From contig NW_004624865.1 in NCBI RefSeq assembly GCF_000247695.1, positions 2,138,384 to 2,202,383 of the forward strand: DNA of 64,000 nucleotides. The letters are read 5' to 3'. How positions within the stretch are numbered: the stretch's first letter is position 1; each line of letters starts with the position of its first letter. Both the position numbers and the translations under genes were made by a program. This DNA comes from Heterocephalus glaber. Lineage: Eukaryota; Chordata; Mammalia; Rodentia; Bathyergidae. Below, piece by piece: positions 23,875-35,330 of this stretch. Below the pieces are notes generated by a model that had not been told where the DNA came from, searched no databases, and was given only the letters and a program-made list of their open reading frames with translations.

Positions 23875-25744
23875 TTTCAGGAAGTTAGGGATATAGCAGT
23901 CAGATTTTAATTCAAAGAAGAAAAGGTTCCCAAATTGCTCATGAAAATGAAATAATTTTTGGTTTGTGTTATATTGGCAAAGAAAGTCCCTCAAGTTATT
24001 TTGGTTCTATTTAAGAATGCTGGGTATCATTTCTGTGTGTGTGTGTGACAAGACCCTTAAAAAGATGAATGGAGGAAACTTGTCTTAATTATGGCTGTTG
24101 TGTTGCCAATGTCCCCAGGATTGAGATTTTAGAGGTTTTAGGACCAGTGATGAGTAATTTTTGGTAGAGCAAACTGCATTTAGACCAAGAAAATACCTTG
24201 AGGGCCTTTTTAATGAAGGTCTTATCTTTGTAGCTGTCTCTGGGTGCCTATGTGGGTGAGAAAGAGGGCAAAGCATGGAAGCATTCATGATGGGAGTTAG
24301 GCGAGTGTGCCTCCACACACAAAGAACCTCCCAGGATATGTGTGAAAACATCTATTAAACAAAAGGAAGGTGAATATAAACCAGTCCCAGAGAGATGAAA
24401 TAAAGATTTGTCCTTGGAACGGTGTCAGATCCCCAGATGCGCAGCATGCCCACCTCTGGTCCACAATTGAACCCACCATTTCTGTCTTCCCAAGAAGGGA
24501 TTTTCAAGGAGAAAATACATTCATAGTTCTGATATTCCCTTCTATTACAATTAAGTAGAGCCTGTCCTGGAGCAGAGATCCAACAAATCTTATTGTCAGC
24601 TCATACTCACTCTAAATTTGTGAGTTTGTGCACACAAATGTATATATCAGCTACTGACTTTGAAATGAAGGTAGAAAACAAAAAAAAAATAATGCCACAG
24701 AGACAAAAATAACTGCAATCGAGGTTCAAGATGTATATGACAAGTGGTTATTTCAGCACCATTTAAATTTTATCTTTGCTATGCTACAGAATACTCACGT
24801 GGGAATTGAACTACTTGGATGTGCTTGCTTTCCTAATTAGAAATCTCAATTAGTAGAGTTTTCTCTGGCTTAAGCCCTATGTCACCTTGGAGATTTCCCT
24901 GAAGCCTGCAGCCCTGTAGTTTGAAGGCCCCAGTGGTGGTTGGGTGACGAGGTAGGAAGGGAGGTGGAGATACCAGCTCTGTTCTACTTGGGAAACCTAT
25001 AAGGACTCCCTGAGCTCACCCTAAAAACAACAGCTGCTCCTAGAGCCATTTGACCTTGGTCTCTCTCTTAAGATTACTAGCTAGGAGGAGATGAGGGATA
25101 GTGACAGAAATTGAAGGGTGCGATAACTCAGTAATTGCCTAAATAATATTTGAAGGAACATTTAAGAAAACAAATAGGCATACTATGGTCTCATACTGGT
25201 CATGTATTTAGTAACTAACACTTTATTAGAACCGTGGCCAGCAATAGTGGGTAAGAGATGTGAAGTTGTATCGATAAAGGCCTGGGTGAAGTCACTATTT
25301 AAAGTTTCAGTATTTGGTTCATCATGGATTATAAATTTTCTTCACTATATTTTTATTTTTTAAAATTGCTTTAGTATTTTTTGGATTAGTATGCAGAGTT
25401 TTTTGGAGGACTCCACTTGCCCCATACTAATCTGGATTTCTGATATTTGGGTCCTAGATTAAATCTGGAACTGTGTATATGCTCAAGACACTCCAGGCCA
25501 TATCCCTAGAATGTGCATGTTGGCAAAGTACTTGGAAAGGGAAGACCGGTGCGATGGAGAAGGCAGAGAAGGGGTACAAGACAGAAGGAAGAAACCGTTC
25601 TCTTCAAAGCATGTCAGAATCACTCCTCGTCCAGCAGCCAGTTATGATTTTCGTATTATGGCTAAGGGTGTGACTCAACATTTAATCCAGTCTTTGTAAT
25701 TTAATAGATTTTTAGAGTTGTCTTTTTAATTATTACACTTTTAA
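23875..25744. other. Unassigned DNA
   Basis: No recognised repeat or exon. A short GT run lies near 24033-24047. Open frames around 24085-24560 and 25473-25700 overlap one another in different frames and show no protein-family signature. Confidence 0.5.
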
Positions 25745-25890
25745 TACCCCCATGTCTAAAATGAGCAGAATAAGAATACCTATTTCATGGGACCATTTTG
25801 TGGTTATCAAGTGATGTTAAATGCATATAAAGCTCTCAGGCTCAGTTTTTAGTACATACCAAGTCTAAATAAATATTAGTTATTGATTTC
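25745..25890 (+). mobile_element. MIR SINE fragment
   Basis: 'catgtctaaaatgagcagaataa', 'tacctatttcatggg' and 'agtctaaataaatattagtta' follow the sense MIR 3' half in order. It is old and diverged. Confidence 0.6.
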
Positions 25891-26219
25891 CTTGTATTTG
25901 ATGTTATTATTGTATTATTTACTAATTGTTTTCTCTGTTACATAACTTTTTCTATTGAACGAATAGTAGTAGATATCCAGTGTCAAATTATATTACACAT
26001 GTTACAAGTTAAATATGACTATGTTGTACTTGTGAATCATGTATTTCATAGTCTGTATCTCCTGACTTAAACTCTATGTTCTTAAGAAAAAGAGTTCATG
26101 CCTTATGGCACTATCCTAGCTTGCTTTTTACCCACATTAGTTTAATTTTTGTTTTACTCAGTTGGTAACATGTTTCCAAAAGAAGTAACTCTCTTAGTTC
26201 TTTAGTATTTGGCCTTTGT
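25891..26219. other. Unassigned AT-rich spacer
   Basis: No gene or repeat recognised. Confidence 0.5.
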
Positions 26220-26350
26220 TTTTAAAGTTTCACAATGATCTTGTGAGATATATACTATTGTCTACATTTGCCAATTCAAGAGAGAGACTCAGAGAATGTA
26301 TGTGACTTACCCCAGATCTAAAAGCCAGTTCTAGAACTATCATTTGAATA
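26220..26350 (-). mobile_element. MIR fragment, antisense
   Basis: 'cacaatgatcttgtgagat', 'agagagactcagagaatg', 'gtgacttaccccagatc' follow the antisense MIR core in the expected order. Confidence 0.6.
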
Positions 26351-26357
26351 CAGTCTC

Positions 26358-26505
26358 AAGACTCATGGCTCAAGGCTGTAATCTCAGCAGCTAGGAGGCT
26401 GAGGAGTGAGGATCACCATGACTTTGAGGCCAGGTGGGGGCTACATAGTGAGTTCACAGCCAACCCGAACTACATAGTGAGATGCAGTGACAAAAAGAAA
26501 ACAAA
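26358..26505 (+). mobile_element. B1-type SINE, diverged
   Basis: B1 landmarks: 'ggctgtaatctcagcagc', 'taggaggctgagg', 'ctttgaggccaggtggggg' and 'acatagtgag', ending in an A-rich tail. An ID second half is not evident, so this is a B1 monomer or a 3'-incomplete dimer. Confidence 0.75.
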
Positions 26506-28454
26506 ATCTTGGATACAATCCGACATCTTAATCCGGTTGCAATGAAATATTTTGTTACCATTTTGCTACTAAATCACACTGTCTCTTGGGGATGAGTATA
26601 CTAAGCACATCCATTTATGGTTTAATAAGCGATCATTTTACTCATTCAAGACTGCACATTGTCAGAGAAGTTATTACTGATATCTTGGAGCCATACTAGA
26701 GGTTGCCTTAAAACCAACTATTTTTTGTGATTTCAGCACATACTAGACACTGTGAAGTTACTCGCACCTGTGGCCACCATACACTGACCTTCTGGAGGTT
26801 ACTCAGGGTGTTTTACCCACCTCTGTGTCTCCAACATCATATCCAGTCAGTGGCATATATTAGATGCTCACTTAACATAAATTGAATAAATAAGTTTGTA
26901 CATATACTCATTGATAAAGAATGGCTTTCAAATCCTCCAGACACAACATGAGAAACTACACTACATTTCCTATGATGCTTTAATCCCTCAATTATTAATA
27001 ACTTTCTTTTCATTTTGTTCTACAGTTTATCTTTCAAGTCAAACATCACCTGAAAAGAATGAAATGGCATATTAAACATAATTTGCTTCTCCGATTTTTA
27101 TCAGTAATTGCTTTTGGAATATTGATATTTCTTAGGATATTAGACTTGACTTCTAGAAAGTCTTGTATCAGATAGACATTTAATAGCTCTTTCTAAGTAG
27201 GTGACAAGTGGCATTTAGGCTTTTAGGTTACATAGATGAACATACCACAGTACCTTCTGCATGAGGCAAGACAGCCGTGTAATCAGTGGCTTCTCAATAT
27301 ACTTCCTTGGATCTTTCATTTTGGTAAAACTGAGATAGTGAGGTGAGTTCAGGTCTATGGTTACTTTTTGTTATAAAATTCTTTGTTGTAATTGTGATTA
27401 CTGTTATAAGATATAACTCTAAAGAAGTCAGTTTACAAAATTCACTGTAAAGCATGATTCCTGTGGAATAAATGAATTAGTTTAGTACATTGTAATAACA
27501 CTCCCTGATGTTCTAAACACAGCACAGTTGGAAGTAAACTTGAAGGGAACTCGAAGATGGATTGGGAGCTGCCAAAGTTCTATATTGAGGATCCTCTTGT
27601 ATCCTGAGTGAAGTCATTCGCCACTGAACAAATGCACTTTTTAAAAAATGAACTCTCATTGATGAGGTTGTCTGCAGCTTTTCTCTGGGAGAAATGTGAT
27701 TTAAACAAATTAAATTTCTTCCCCTTTTTAAATTGAACAAGCCGGATCCTCAGACCTATCTCTCTTACTCCCATGCTGGAGTGAAATGAAGACCAAACTG
27801 TAATTGGCAATTAATAACTCTAGATTCTCTTATGGAATTCTTGTTACAAATTCTATCTGCACTAGAATGTCACAAGAAAAGTGCGTGTCTATGTCGAGGA
27901 GAACAAAATCCCCCCATTCTCACAGAACTAAGAAGGCCAGAATGACATTGAGACAGGAGGCTTTGCCCCTTGGTCACCTGGCATGAGACCATCCCTGGGT
28001 GTCTGTCCTCCTACTTGGCAGCCTCAGTCTGGCCGGGGGAGGTAGGAAGTCAGGTCCCTGAGCAACCACATGAGTCAAACTAACGAGATGATGCCAAGAT
28101 GCAGAAATCTTAGATTTCTTCTATTCAAACTCTTCTATGCAGTGCTTTTTCTGTACCTATGTAGTTCTTCTTTTTCTATGCATAGATCGGTACTTTGAAA
28201 ACCAAGAAATATATTTGGAAAATTGATATGATGCATATATCCTCAATCTGATTAATAACAAGACATACTAATTAAAAGGATGATTTATTAGTTTTCCCCA
28301 TGAATTGGTACGCATACTGCACACACACACACACACACGAGAAAAGCAGTACCAAGTTGGTCAAATATCTAGCAGGGGCTACCCTCTTACATACTTCTGT
28401 AGCTAACAACTGGAAATGTGTACCCATAGCTCTTGAGTGTGTGTGTATCTTCTG
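26506..28454. other. Unassigned DNA with a short CA repeat
   Basis: No exon or recent repeat recognised. A short LINE- or MIR-type scrap ends near 26890 ('gtggcatatattagatgctc'). 28320-28338 is a (CA)n microsatellite. Open frames here are motif-free. Confidence 0.45.
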
Positions 28455-28655
28455 AACTAGCAATTCTGTATCTTGAGGATTAAGAACAATAACATAATTC
28501 AGGATATGAACATAGACATAAATATATAGTTTTTTGTTATGTTTTCACTCATAGTAGTTAAAAATCAGGAACTAAATAATGTTAAAGGATTGGAAGTATT
28601 AAATGTTTTTCCTGGATAAAACAGAAGGTTCTGTGGCCATTGAAATGACATTACA
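28455..28655 (+). mobile_element. Possible ancient L1 fragment, sense
   Basis: 'actagcaattctgtatcttg' and later 'ctgtggccattgaaatgac' keep the word order of old LINE ORF2 3' sequence. Divergence is high and the call is tentative. Confidence 0.3.
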
Positions 28656-28822
28656 GCAGTGCTCTGGGAGGCTAAGGCAAGGGGATTGAAAGTTTGAGCC
28701 TAGCCCAGGCAACTTAGCAACTTAGTGAGACCTCGTCTCAAAATAAAAACTATAAATAATAATTTAAAGAGGGGGGATGTAGCTCTATGTTCAATCCCTA
28801 GTAACACAAAAAGAAAAAAATA
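28656..28822 (+). mobile_element. B1-dID SINE, 5'-truncated
   Basis: It begins inside the B1 half at 'gtgctctgggaggctaaggc', continues with 'gagcctagcccaggcaactt' and an A-rich linker near 28740-28765, then an ID half 'gggatgtagctctatgttc' and an A-rich tail. Confidence 0.85.
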
Positions 28823-29981
28823 TATATAAAATTTACCACCACTCAGATAACAAAAATAATTCAAGGTGATTTCAGTAGTTTTTTTTCCCAGCAAATCACT
28901 CCCCATTTATATATTCAGAATCTTGTAATGTTTGACAATGGAAAAGCTACTTTTTTAATAACAAAAAAACTCGGTGTGTATGTAAAAGGCAAAATGTATC
29001 CTCAACATCTCCCATTGTCAACAAAAATTACAGATTATGAAAACAGCTCACCTTGAAAGATTTGAACAGATATCTATTTAGTTGAATTCCAAAAACTGAA
29101 AGACATAGAATCATACCATCACCTTGGGTGGTGATTGTAAAGATGTTAATTCTTCTTAGATTAATGTCCAAATTGTCAATCATTCAATAAGAGGTAGTCA
29201 GTATTTCTCAAGATGAATAGAGGGAGGATTATAGCCCTGAAAAATAAATTGCCTGTGAGTTTTTTTAACCTATGGGAAAATAGAAAAATAAAGCATCTGC
29301 CTTTTAAACAAAGAAGGATGGGATAAGCTGGGCTGATTCCTTATTTAACAAAAGTGGCAGCATAAAACTTGTATTTGCACAGAATGATAATTGCACGAGA
29401 GGAATTATCAGACCTATTGATGGAATAGGATGGAGAGGTTGAGGCTTAAATCACAGATCCTTAGAAGCAGAAGGATCAGGAGCACTCTACAGCTTTTTAA
29501 TATGGTCCCTCCTGTTCTTCCCATCAGAGCACCATCTTAATTGAAGCCCTAATGATCTCTCTCTACATCTGACAGTTCATGCCATGCAGCAATTTCCAAT
29601 TGTTCTGAGATATGCATTTGACCAAAGCTCTCTGGCTACTGGTCATTTATAAATTGAGTCTCTTTTGAGAAGTGCTTTGATGGTGATCTTTCATTGACTA
29701 GGAATCTAATGCCATAAATGTTGGTGCTTAGTGGAAAAAAAATCTATCTTATAAGAAGAAACTATACCTTAGTATAATTTTAAATGATGAATAATGGTAG
29801 TTATCTAAGAAATTGTATAAAAATATGTCAGTTGTTATAATCATGAGTCCTGGGAAGGCTAAAACTCTCAATGTTTCCATAATTTTCAATTTTCTGAATA
29901 TTAAATTAACAGAGACAGAGAATAGTCTACTGGGAAAAATATGAATATTGACTTTAAAAACAGTAAACAAAATATCAATTT
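28823..29981. other. Unassigned AT-rich DNA
   Basis: No gene, RNA or recognisable repeat was found in this segment. Confidence 0.5.
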
Positions 29982-30001
29982 CCTCAAGAGTTAAATTTTG
30001 A

Positions 30002-30106
30002 GATGATAGTTTTTTTTTTTCTTTTTTTTTGGTGGGTACTGGGCATCGAATTCGGGTCCTTGTGCTTGCAGGGCAGGTGGTGGAACCACTGAGCTAAATC
30101 CCCAGC
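30002..30106 (-). mobile_element. ID SINE, antisense, perfect 20-bp target duplication
   Basis: A T-rich tail, 'gtgggtactgggcatcgaat', 'ccttgtgcttgcagggc' and 'ccactgagctaaatccccag' give the antisense of an ID body. The flanks cctcaagagttaaattttga (29982-30001) and the identical copy at 30107-30126 are a perfect 20-bp duplication, making this one of the youngest insertions in the window. Eight extra bases (gatgatag) lie between the left duplication and the T-rich tail. Confidence 0.95.
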
Positions 30107-30439
30107 CCTCAAGAGTTAAATTTTGAAAAATTAAGTCACAAAGAAACCTTTCAGAGATATCAAGTGGATGCTTAATTAGTCTTTGCATGGAGAGGTGCTG
30201 TGCAATGCAAATGATATTTTATGGGAATATAAATGAATAAAATTACTATAAAGCACAAAAAATCCTCTTTAAATGGCCAATGAAAAGCTTCAGAAAAGAA
30301 AATATCTGTCTTGTAATCATGGAAATAAGATCAAAAACTGAATCTGCTCTTTGATAAAACAAACAGCATTACAACAACAAAGAATATAAAAACATATTAA
30401 ATCTAGTAAACAGAGTTGAGAAGCTTCTTACAGGTTGCT

Positions 30440-30840
30440 GATATAATTATAAATTAGGAGAAATTTTTGGAAATGGCAATATGGATTAAGAATTTAACAC
30501 ATGATATTTCCTTTCAACTAATTTCCAGTAGCTTATGTTAAGGGAATGATTACAGACATAATAAAAATTATGCACAAATACCTCTCATCACTGCAATATG
30601 TATAGTAATAAAAATCTAGAAGTAACCATGTCATCTAAGTTATGAAGTTTTATTAAATAAATTTTGGTGTAGTATAAAGGCAAATTTTATGCAGTCATTA
30701 AAATCATTTTTCAAAGAATAGTCAAATGTATGGAAAATATTTATACTATATTGCTAAATGTAAAACAAGGGGGATACTAAACTAAATATAAACATACAAG
30801 GTGATTTCAATTTTTTACATAAGTGCATGTGCGCATGCGT
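30440..30840 (+). mobile_element. Ancient L1 (L1M/HAL1-like) fragment, sense
   Basis: Order of landmarks: 'ggaaatggcaatatgg', 'caaatacctctcatcactgc', 'gcagtcattaaaatcatt', 'actatattgctaaatgtaaaacaa', 'acaaggtgatttcaatttttt'. This is the 3' ORF2 and UTR order of old mammalian L1s. It is non-coding. Confidence 0.6.
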
Positions 30841-30954
30841 TCAAAAACCAGTTTTCCAAAACCTAGTAACACAAGCCAAGGCACCAATGACAACTTCACG
30901 AGTGATCAACTCTCTTAAGTGCATTATCTGCTGGTCCCATGTGTCTTATTCTGT

Positions 30955-33060
30955 GTATCTCTTTGAAATATTTCCACATTTAACATTTTTTTGTCTTTAA
31001 TCCACCTGTAGTTCATTTTTGATAAAGTAAGAATGAAGGAGAGGATTGTATTTTGTAAACATCCTTGGTCTGTGTCTTTCCCCAAATCTGACATATTTCT
31101 CTTTTCCTGTTCTTTTTTATTTGTTATTTCTAATCTTTGCTCTTTTAGCTTCTTTTCTATTATTTTATATTTGTGGTGCATGTTGGTTAGATTCGTCTTG
31201 GGGAACTGGTACATGTACATACCACAGCATAATCGTTTTGACTTCCCTTTCCCCTTTTCTCTCTCCTGTTCCCCATTCCCACACCCCCATTTCACTCTAC
31301 AAAGTCAGCTTTTCTGTTTCCTATTCTCATGGCACACACTACTTAGAAGGCTGTAGCAGGAGGATCACAAGTTAGAGACCACCACTTCCACAACAATTTA
31401 TGGGCCTTATTTCTAAGAGTAACTTTCAGACTCTTACTTAGTTCTGCTTCGTGAGTTAATTCATCTCCCTTCCCCCCACTGCATTGAGTTAATAATTTCA
31501 TTGTGTATAATTAATCTGAATGGAAAGTTTTTCCACCTATTTTCTGCAGAATTATCACATCTATTCTTACTGTACTGTATATGAATATTTCAGTTAGGAG
31601 TTTTAGTCTTGTAAGTACTCCTATTAGAATTTGTACACAATTGCTTTGAATCTGTAGATTTACTTGGGCGAGGCTATGAATTTGGCAAGAATTTGTACTG
31701 TGTCATGACACTTTGCAGTTCATATATCCATCCTGATGCTAATACTCTTCATTTCTTTAGTGGTTCTTTATTATGTCTTTAGTATAATTTCACAGTTTTT
31801 TCATATACTACTTCTGTTGAATCTATTGATTGCATTTTTGTGCATTTTCTTTGTTTTTGTAATAATTTCTATGAAACCACTAATCAAAGAGATGCCAACA
31901 TTATTCCTATTTTTAAGCTAAAAATGTAAAGTCAATGTCATGACTATATAATATTTGTTTTTGTTGTGGTCCTCGGCTTAAAATTCACCTTTTAAATATT
32001 TTTCTCCAAAGTAAGTTTCACATCATATGAGTTTTTGTATTTTCCCCTTATGCAAGTATATTCTGCATGCAATTGATGATTGAAAAAAATTGAATTCAAA
32101 CCAATAATCAGTGTTGGATTTTATTGGTGGTACTTCCATTTTCCAGTTTTCACTTTTTTTCAAAAATATTTTAAAAGATGAACAAGAAAAGGAAAATCTA
32201 CCTATCATTATAAAATAGTATGTAATACATATGGAGCCTTCAGTCCTATAGGAATAGAGTATCAGTTTGGAAAATTTGTAAGTATAAATATTTGTCATTT
32301 AAATCACATAAATAATAGTTTTCATATGGCTATTTTTATTCCATTTTCAAAAATGAACATTCATGCTTATCAACATTTGTTATTTTTGTACTTAAAAAGA
32401 TTAACTGATGTGTGAAAGTCACACAAATTTGGAGGGATACCATGAGATGTTCATATATATATATATATATGCAAAAATATTTTCAATGGTCAAATCTTGG
32501 AAAACATATGTATATCCTCAAATACTTTTCATTTTTTTTGATATTTTCAATGTTCTTCTATCTTTAAAAAATGAGCAGTATGCTATATTACCTGTGGTCC
32601 CCTTAAAATATAAAATGAACACAAATTCTTTCTCCTTTCTTACTATAACTTCTCATGGCTGATTATATGCTTGCTTCTGTTTCATTTTGTTAGTATTGCT
32701 GAGGTTTTGCCAATTTTATCTTTTAGAAGAATGATCTCTTTGTTTCGTTGATGTTTTTAATTTATATTTAGTATCTAATTTATTTTTGCTCTAATCATTA
32801 TTATTTCTTTCCTTTGGCAGTTTTTGGATTCAGTTTATTCAGTTTTTCTCTTTACTTGAGTTTCAGAAATACATTATTCATATGAGGTTTTCTTGTTTTG
32901 GTTTTGTTTTATGCAGACATTGATTGTTGTAAGCTTCCTTCTTAGTGTTGCTTTTGTTGAATTCTTTGTTCATCAGTTATCAAAATTGTAGAAATTCTAC
33001 TGCATGCCTTCTTTAGAAGTTTTGCCTCAATATTTTTTCACTGTACTACATTGGTTCAAA
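30955..33060 (-). mobile_element. Old L1 copies, antisense, fragmented
   Basis: Antisense L1 ORF2 and 3' UTR words occur in several blocks: 'cctgtagttcatttttgata' near 31007, a pyrimidine-rich 3' UTR at 31150-31320, 'ctttgaatctgtagattta' near 31643, and 'ttgctctaatcattattatttc' near 32785. All are in the minus orientation. A B1-like scrap ('ggaggatcacaagttagag') sits at about 31328-31385. The order does not follow one simple L1, so at least two insertions or rearrangements are mixed. Frames are destroyed. Confidence 0.6.
32453..32470. repeat. Short (TA)n repeat
   Basis: Nine uninterrupted AT/TA units inside old L1-type sequence. Confidence 0.9.
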
Positions 33061-33251
33061 TGAAAGTTTCCATTATAAGCATGAGTCCACCAAGAAATAA
33101 GTGAATTTCATTCAGAAAATAAAAATAATAGGCTCTATCCCATCATCGTTTTCCAATTTTGAGAACTGAGCTACACCTGTATCTATTGTTGAATGCTAAA
33201 CTGGACTTGGTTTCTCACAATATTAATGTTTTCTGAGTCTATCGGGGTATG

Positions 33252-33449
33252 CAGTGGTGGTGAACCTATGGCACATGTGCTGCAGCGGGCACACAGAGCC
33301 CTCTCTACTGGCACGTGAGCTAAGGTGCCCCAGCATCACACCAGCAGCAGAGCATTCAGGTTGAATTGTAGCATTGGTATTTTGTGATAAGTAAGTGGGT
33401 TTGGGGTTGCAGTTTGGTCACTCAGTATTTAAAAGGTTCGCCATCGGAG
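33252..33449. mobile_element. Small hAT-type non-autonomous element
   Basis: The left end cagtggtggtgaacctatgg pairs with a right end containing aaaggttcgccatc, as imperfect terminal inverted repeats of about 15 bp (33252-33266 and 33435-33449). The body includes 'cacacagagccctctct' and 'gggttgcagtttggtcactc'. No open frame. The expected 8-bp target duplication is not clean; only the hexamer gtctat recurs on both sides. The ends resemble those of hAT families with patchy vertebrate distribution. Confidence 0.65.
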
Positions 33450-34194
33450 TCTATAGCATACTTTTGTCTCTTTTAGTATATGTGCTGTCGAAGTGAGCAC
33501 ATACTCTTGTCTCTTACTGACATGAGTCCATTGCAAATTTGCATGTGTCCTTTTCCATCTTCTCTCTTTATTTGATTACCTATTTGAGTATCTACCTCCT
33601 ACGGAGTCATCAAATAATTCTAACTACAGTATCAGAAATTAAGAAAAAAATAGTCACATGACATATTAAGGACACTTTCTCTGGGTGGCATATTTGGAGG
33701 TGAAGCCTTCCCAAGAGTTACTATTAACAGCATTGTGAGAGTGGGTTTATGCATTCATTCATTTTGAACCGGTAATTGCTGAAAACCTACGAACTGCCAG
33801 GCAGAGTTAGTCCCTATAGAAGATAAAGAAATCAATTACATCTGAGGGCTAATAGCTCCCCCAATGTAATCTGTACATGTCTTTCCTCAAGTGAAGTCTC
33901 AATTTTATGATCCATTTTTAATTTCTATCAAATATTAGTGTTTCTTCATACAGAATCATATGTAAGTCAAGAGGACTTTAGAAGTCTTTATCCTTGTTAT
34001 TGGATTATATTAGACTTTTTTTGTGGGATTGGGGGGAAAAGAACAGAATAGATATGATATTTTATTTTATTATATTTGATATTTTATACTACTCTACAAC
34101 AAAAGCTAATTGCTCTAACTTGCATTCACACATTATTTTCACTGTGCAATTTATGCAAATAATCTTATGTTTTTAGGATTACTGTGAGACCACC
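33450..34194. other. Unassigned DNA with a short local duplication
   Basis: 33458-33521 contains two related segments (catacttttgtctctt and catactcttgtctctt) around a small inverted repeat (agtatatgtgct / agcacatact). The remainder is AT-rich and unassigned. Confidence 0.45.
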
Positions 34195-34345
34195 GAGTCT
34201 TTTCACATATGCTGTCATATTTACCTTAGACATAGCCTTTGAAAGCTGGCATACAGTGCTTTCTTACCCATATTTTAGAAATAAAAGAACCTGAGATAGG
34301 GAAGGGCTCAGTGAGTTTGCATAGGTTAGAGTAAGCGGTCTATTG
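34195..34345 (-). mobile_element. MIR fragment, antisense
   Basis: 'cacatatgctgtcatatttacc', 'cccatattttagaaataaaaga', 'ctgagatagggaagggctc' keep the order of antisense MIR, sense strand minus. Confidence 0.55.
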
Positions 34346-34599
34346 AGGTGCAAAACAGACTAAGTCTTGAGAGTCTGTCAGAGGAAGGTTGACCTAGAAT
34401 GATTTGACCCCACAACCTCAGGTCCCCTGCCCTCGGAGTTTGGAACTGCCTTCATGGAAGGTGCCTCCATCCAAAACTCTTGTTATTTAGGGACACTCAT
34501 AACACATACATATAATATTTTACTGTGTATCTAAGATACTTTATTTTATAGTTGAGTACAATCTCCACCAGAAATTTTCTTTTCTCAAGCCAGCCTTCC

Positions 34600-35330
34600 C
34601 TTAAAAATTTTTGCCTTAAAAATATTTTCCAAAATCATTTGTTGGGAATTTTCATTAACATTCAAACTCATATTTTAATTTCAGTGAATATATTTTCTTT
34701 GACTGATGGTCTTTTTAGAATTATGCTCTTATTTCCAGTGAATTAAAATCTAGATGTTAACATGTTATTGTATCATTTCTGTAAACTTTATCTGAATGTA
34801 ACATTATCCCAGAATCACTTATTGAAAACACTTTCTTTTACTCAAATTACCTTAGTGATATCTTTGAATATTAATAGACTAAATTCATGTAGATCTATTT
34901 CTGTATTTTTTAAATTCTCTATAATTATAAAAATATTGTATAATTATAGTAAGTTATGAAATCAGTGTTCCCCAGGTTCAATTCTCAATATTGAAGGAAT
35001 TTATTTTATTCATGATCTCATCTAGCTTAATTGAACTCTGTATTTTTCATAAATTCAGCACAAACCTTTCTCTTAGCACGTGTTAATGTTATTTTGATTC
35101 TTTTAAATTAATTTTATTAGTACAAGTCTACAGTGCATAATGATTATATTTATTATGGGGAGTTTGTGCCTGTACTAACATATCTTAATTCTTTTTTATT
35201 CCCTTCCTCTTTCATCCCTCCTTCTCCCTCTAACTGTTGTTCCCTTTCCCATTTGCAAAAACTCTATTTCCATTTACTCTTTTCATTCTTTCAAACACCT
35301 TTCTTAATATTTTGATATACCCAATGTGGT
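34600..35330 (-). mobile_element. Old L1 fragments, antisense (ORF2 piece and 3' UTR)
   Basis: 34805-34910 ('cccagaatcacttattgaaa', 'catgtagatctatttctgta') is an antisense ORF2 segment near the 3' half. 35105-35310 is an L1 3' UTR: 'taattttattagtac' followed by pyrimidine-rich blocks, matching the starts of the copies at 38753 and 52526. The two parts may come from different L1 insertions. Confidence 0.6.

Noticed and set aside
30924..31295. 123-codon minus-strand frame with charged residues, like a coiled coil
   Set aside because: It spans old L1-type sequence and the polypurine 3' UTR; no ORF1 or ORF2 motif is continuous through it.
31033..31375. Overlapping plus-strand frames of 107-109 codons rich in Phe, Ser and Leu
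   Set aside because: They are the antisense of an L1 3' UTR polypurine tract; composition explains the openness.
33458..33521. Small inverted repeat and near-duplicate segments next to the hAT element
   Set aside because: They are short, imperfect and in AT-rich DNA; they may be coincidence and do not form a clear target duplication.
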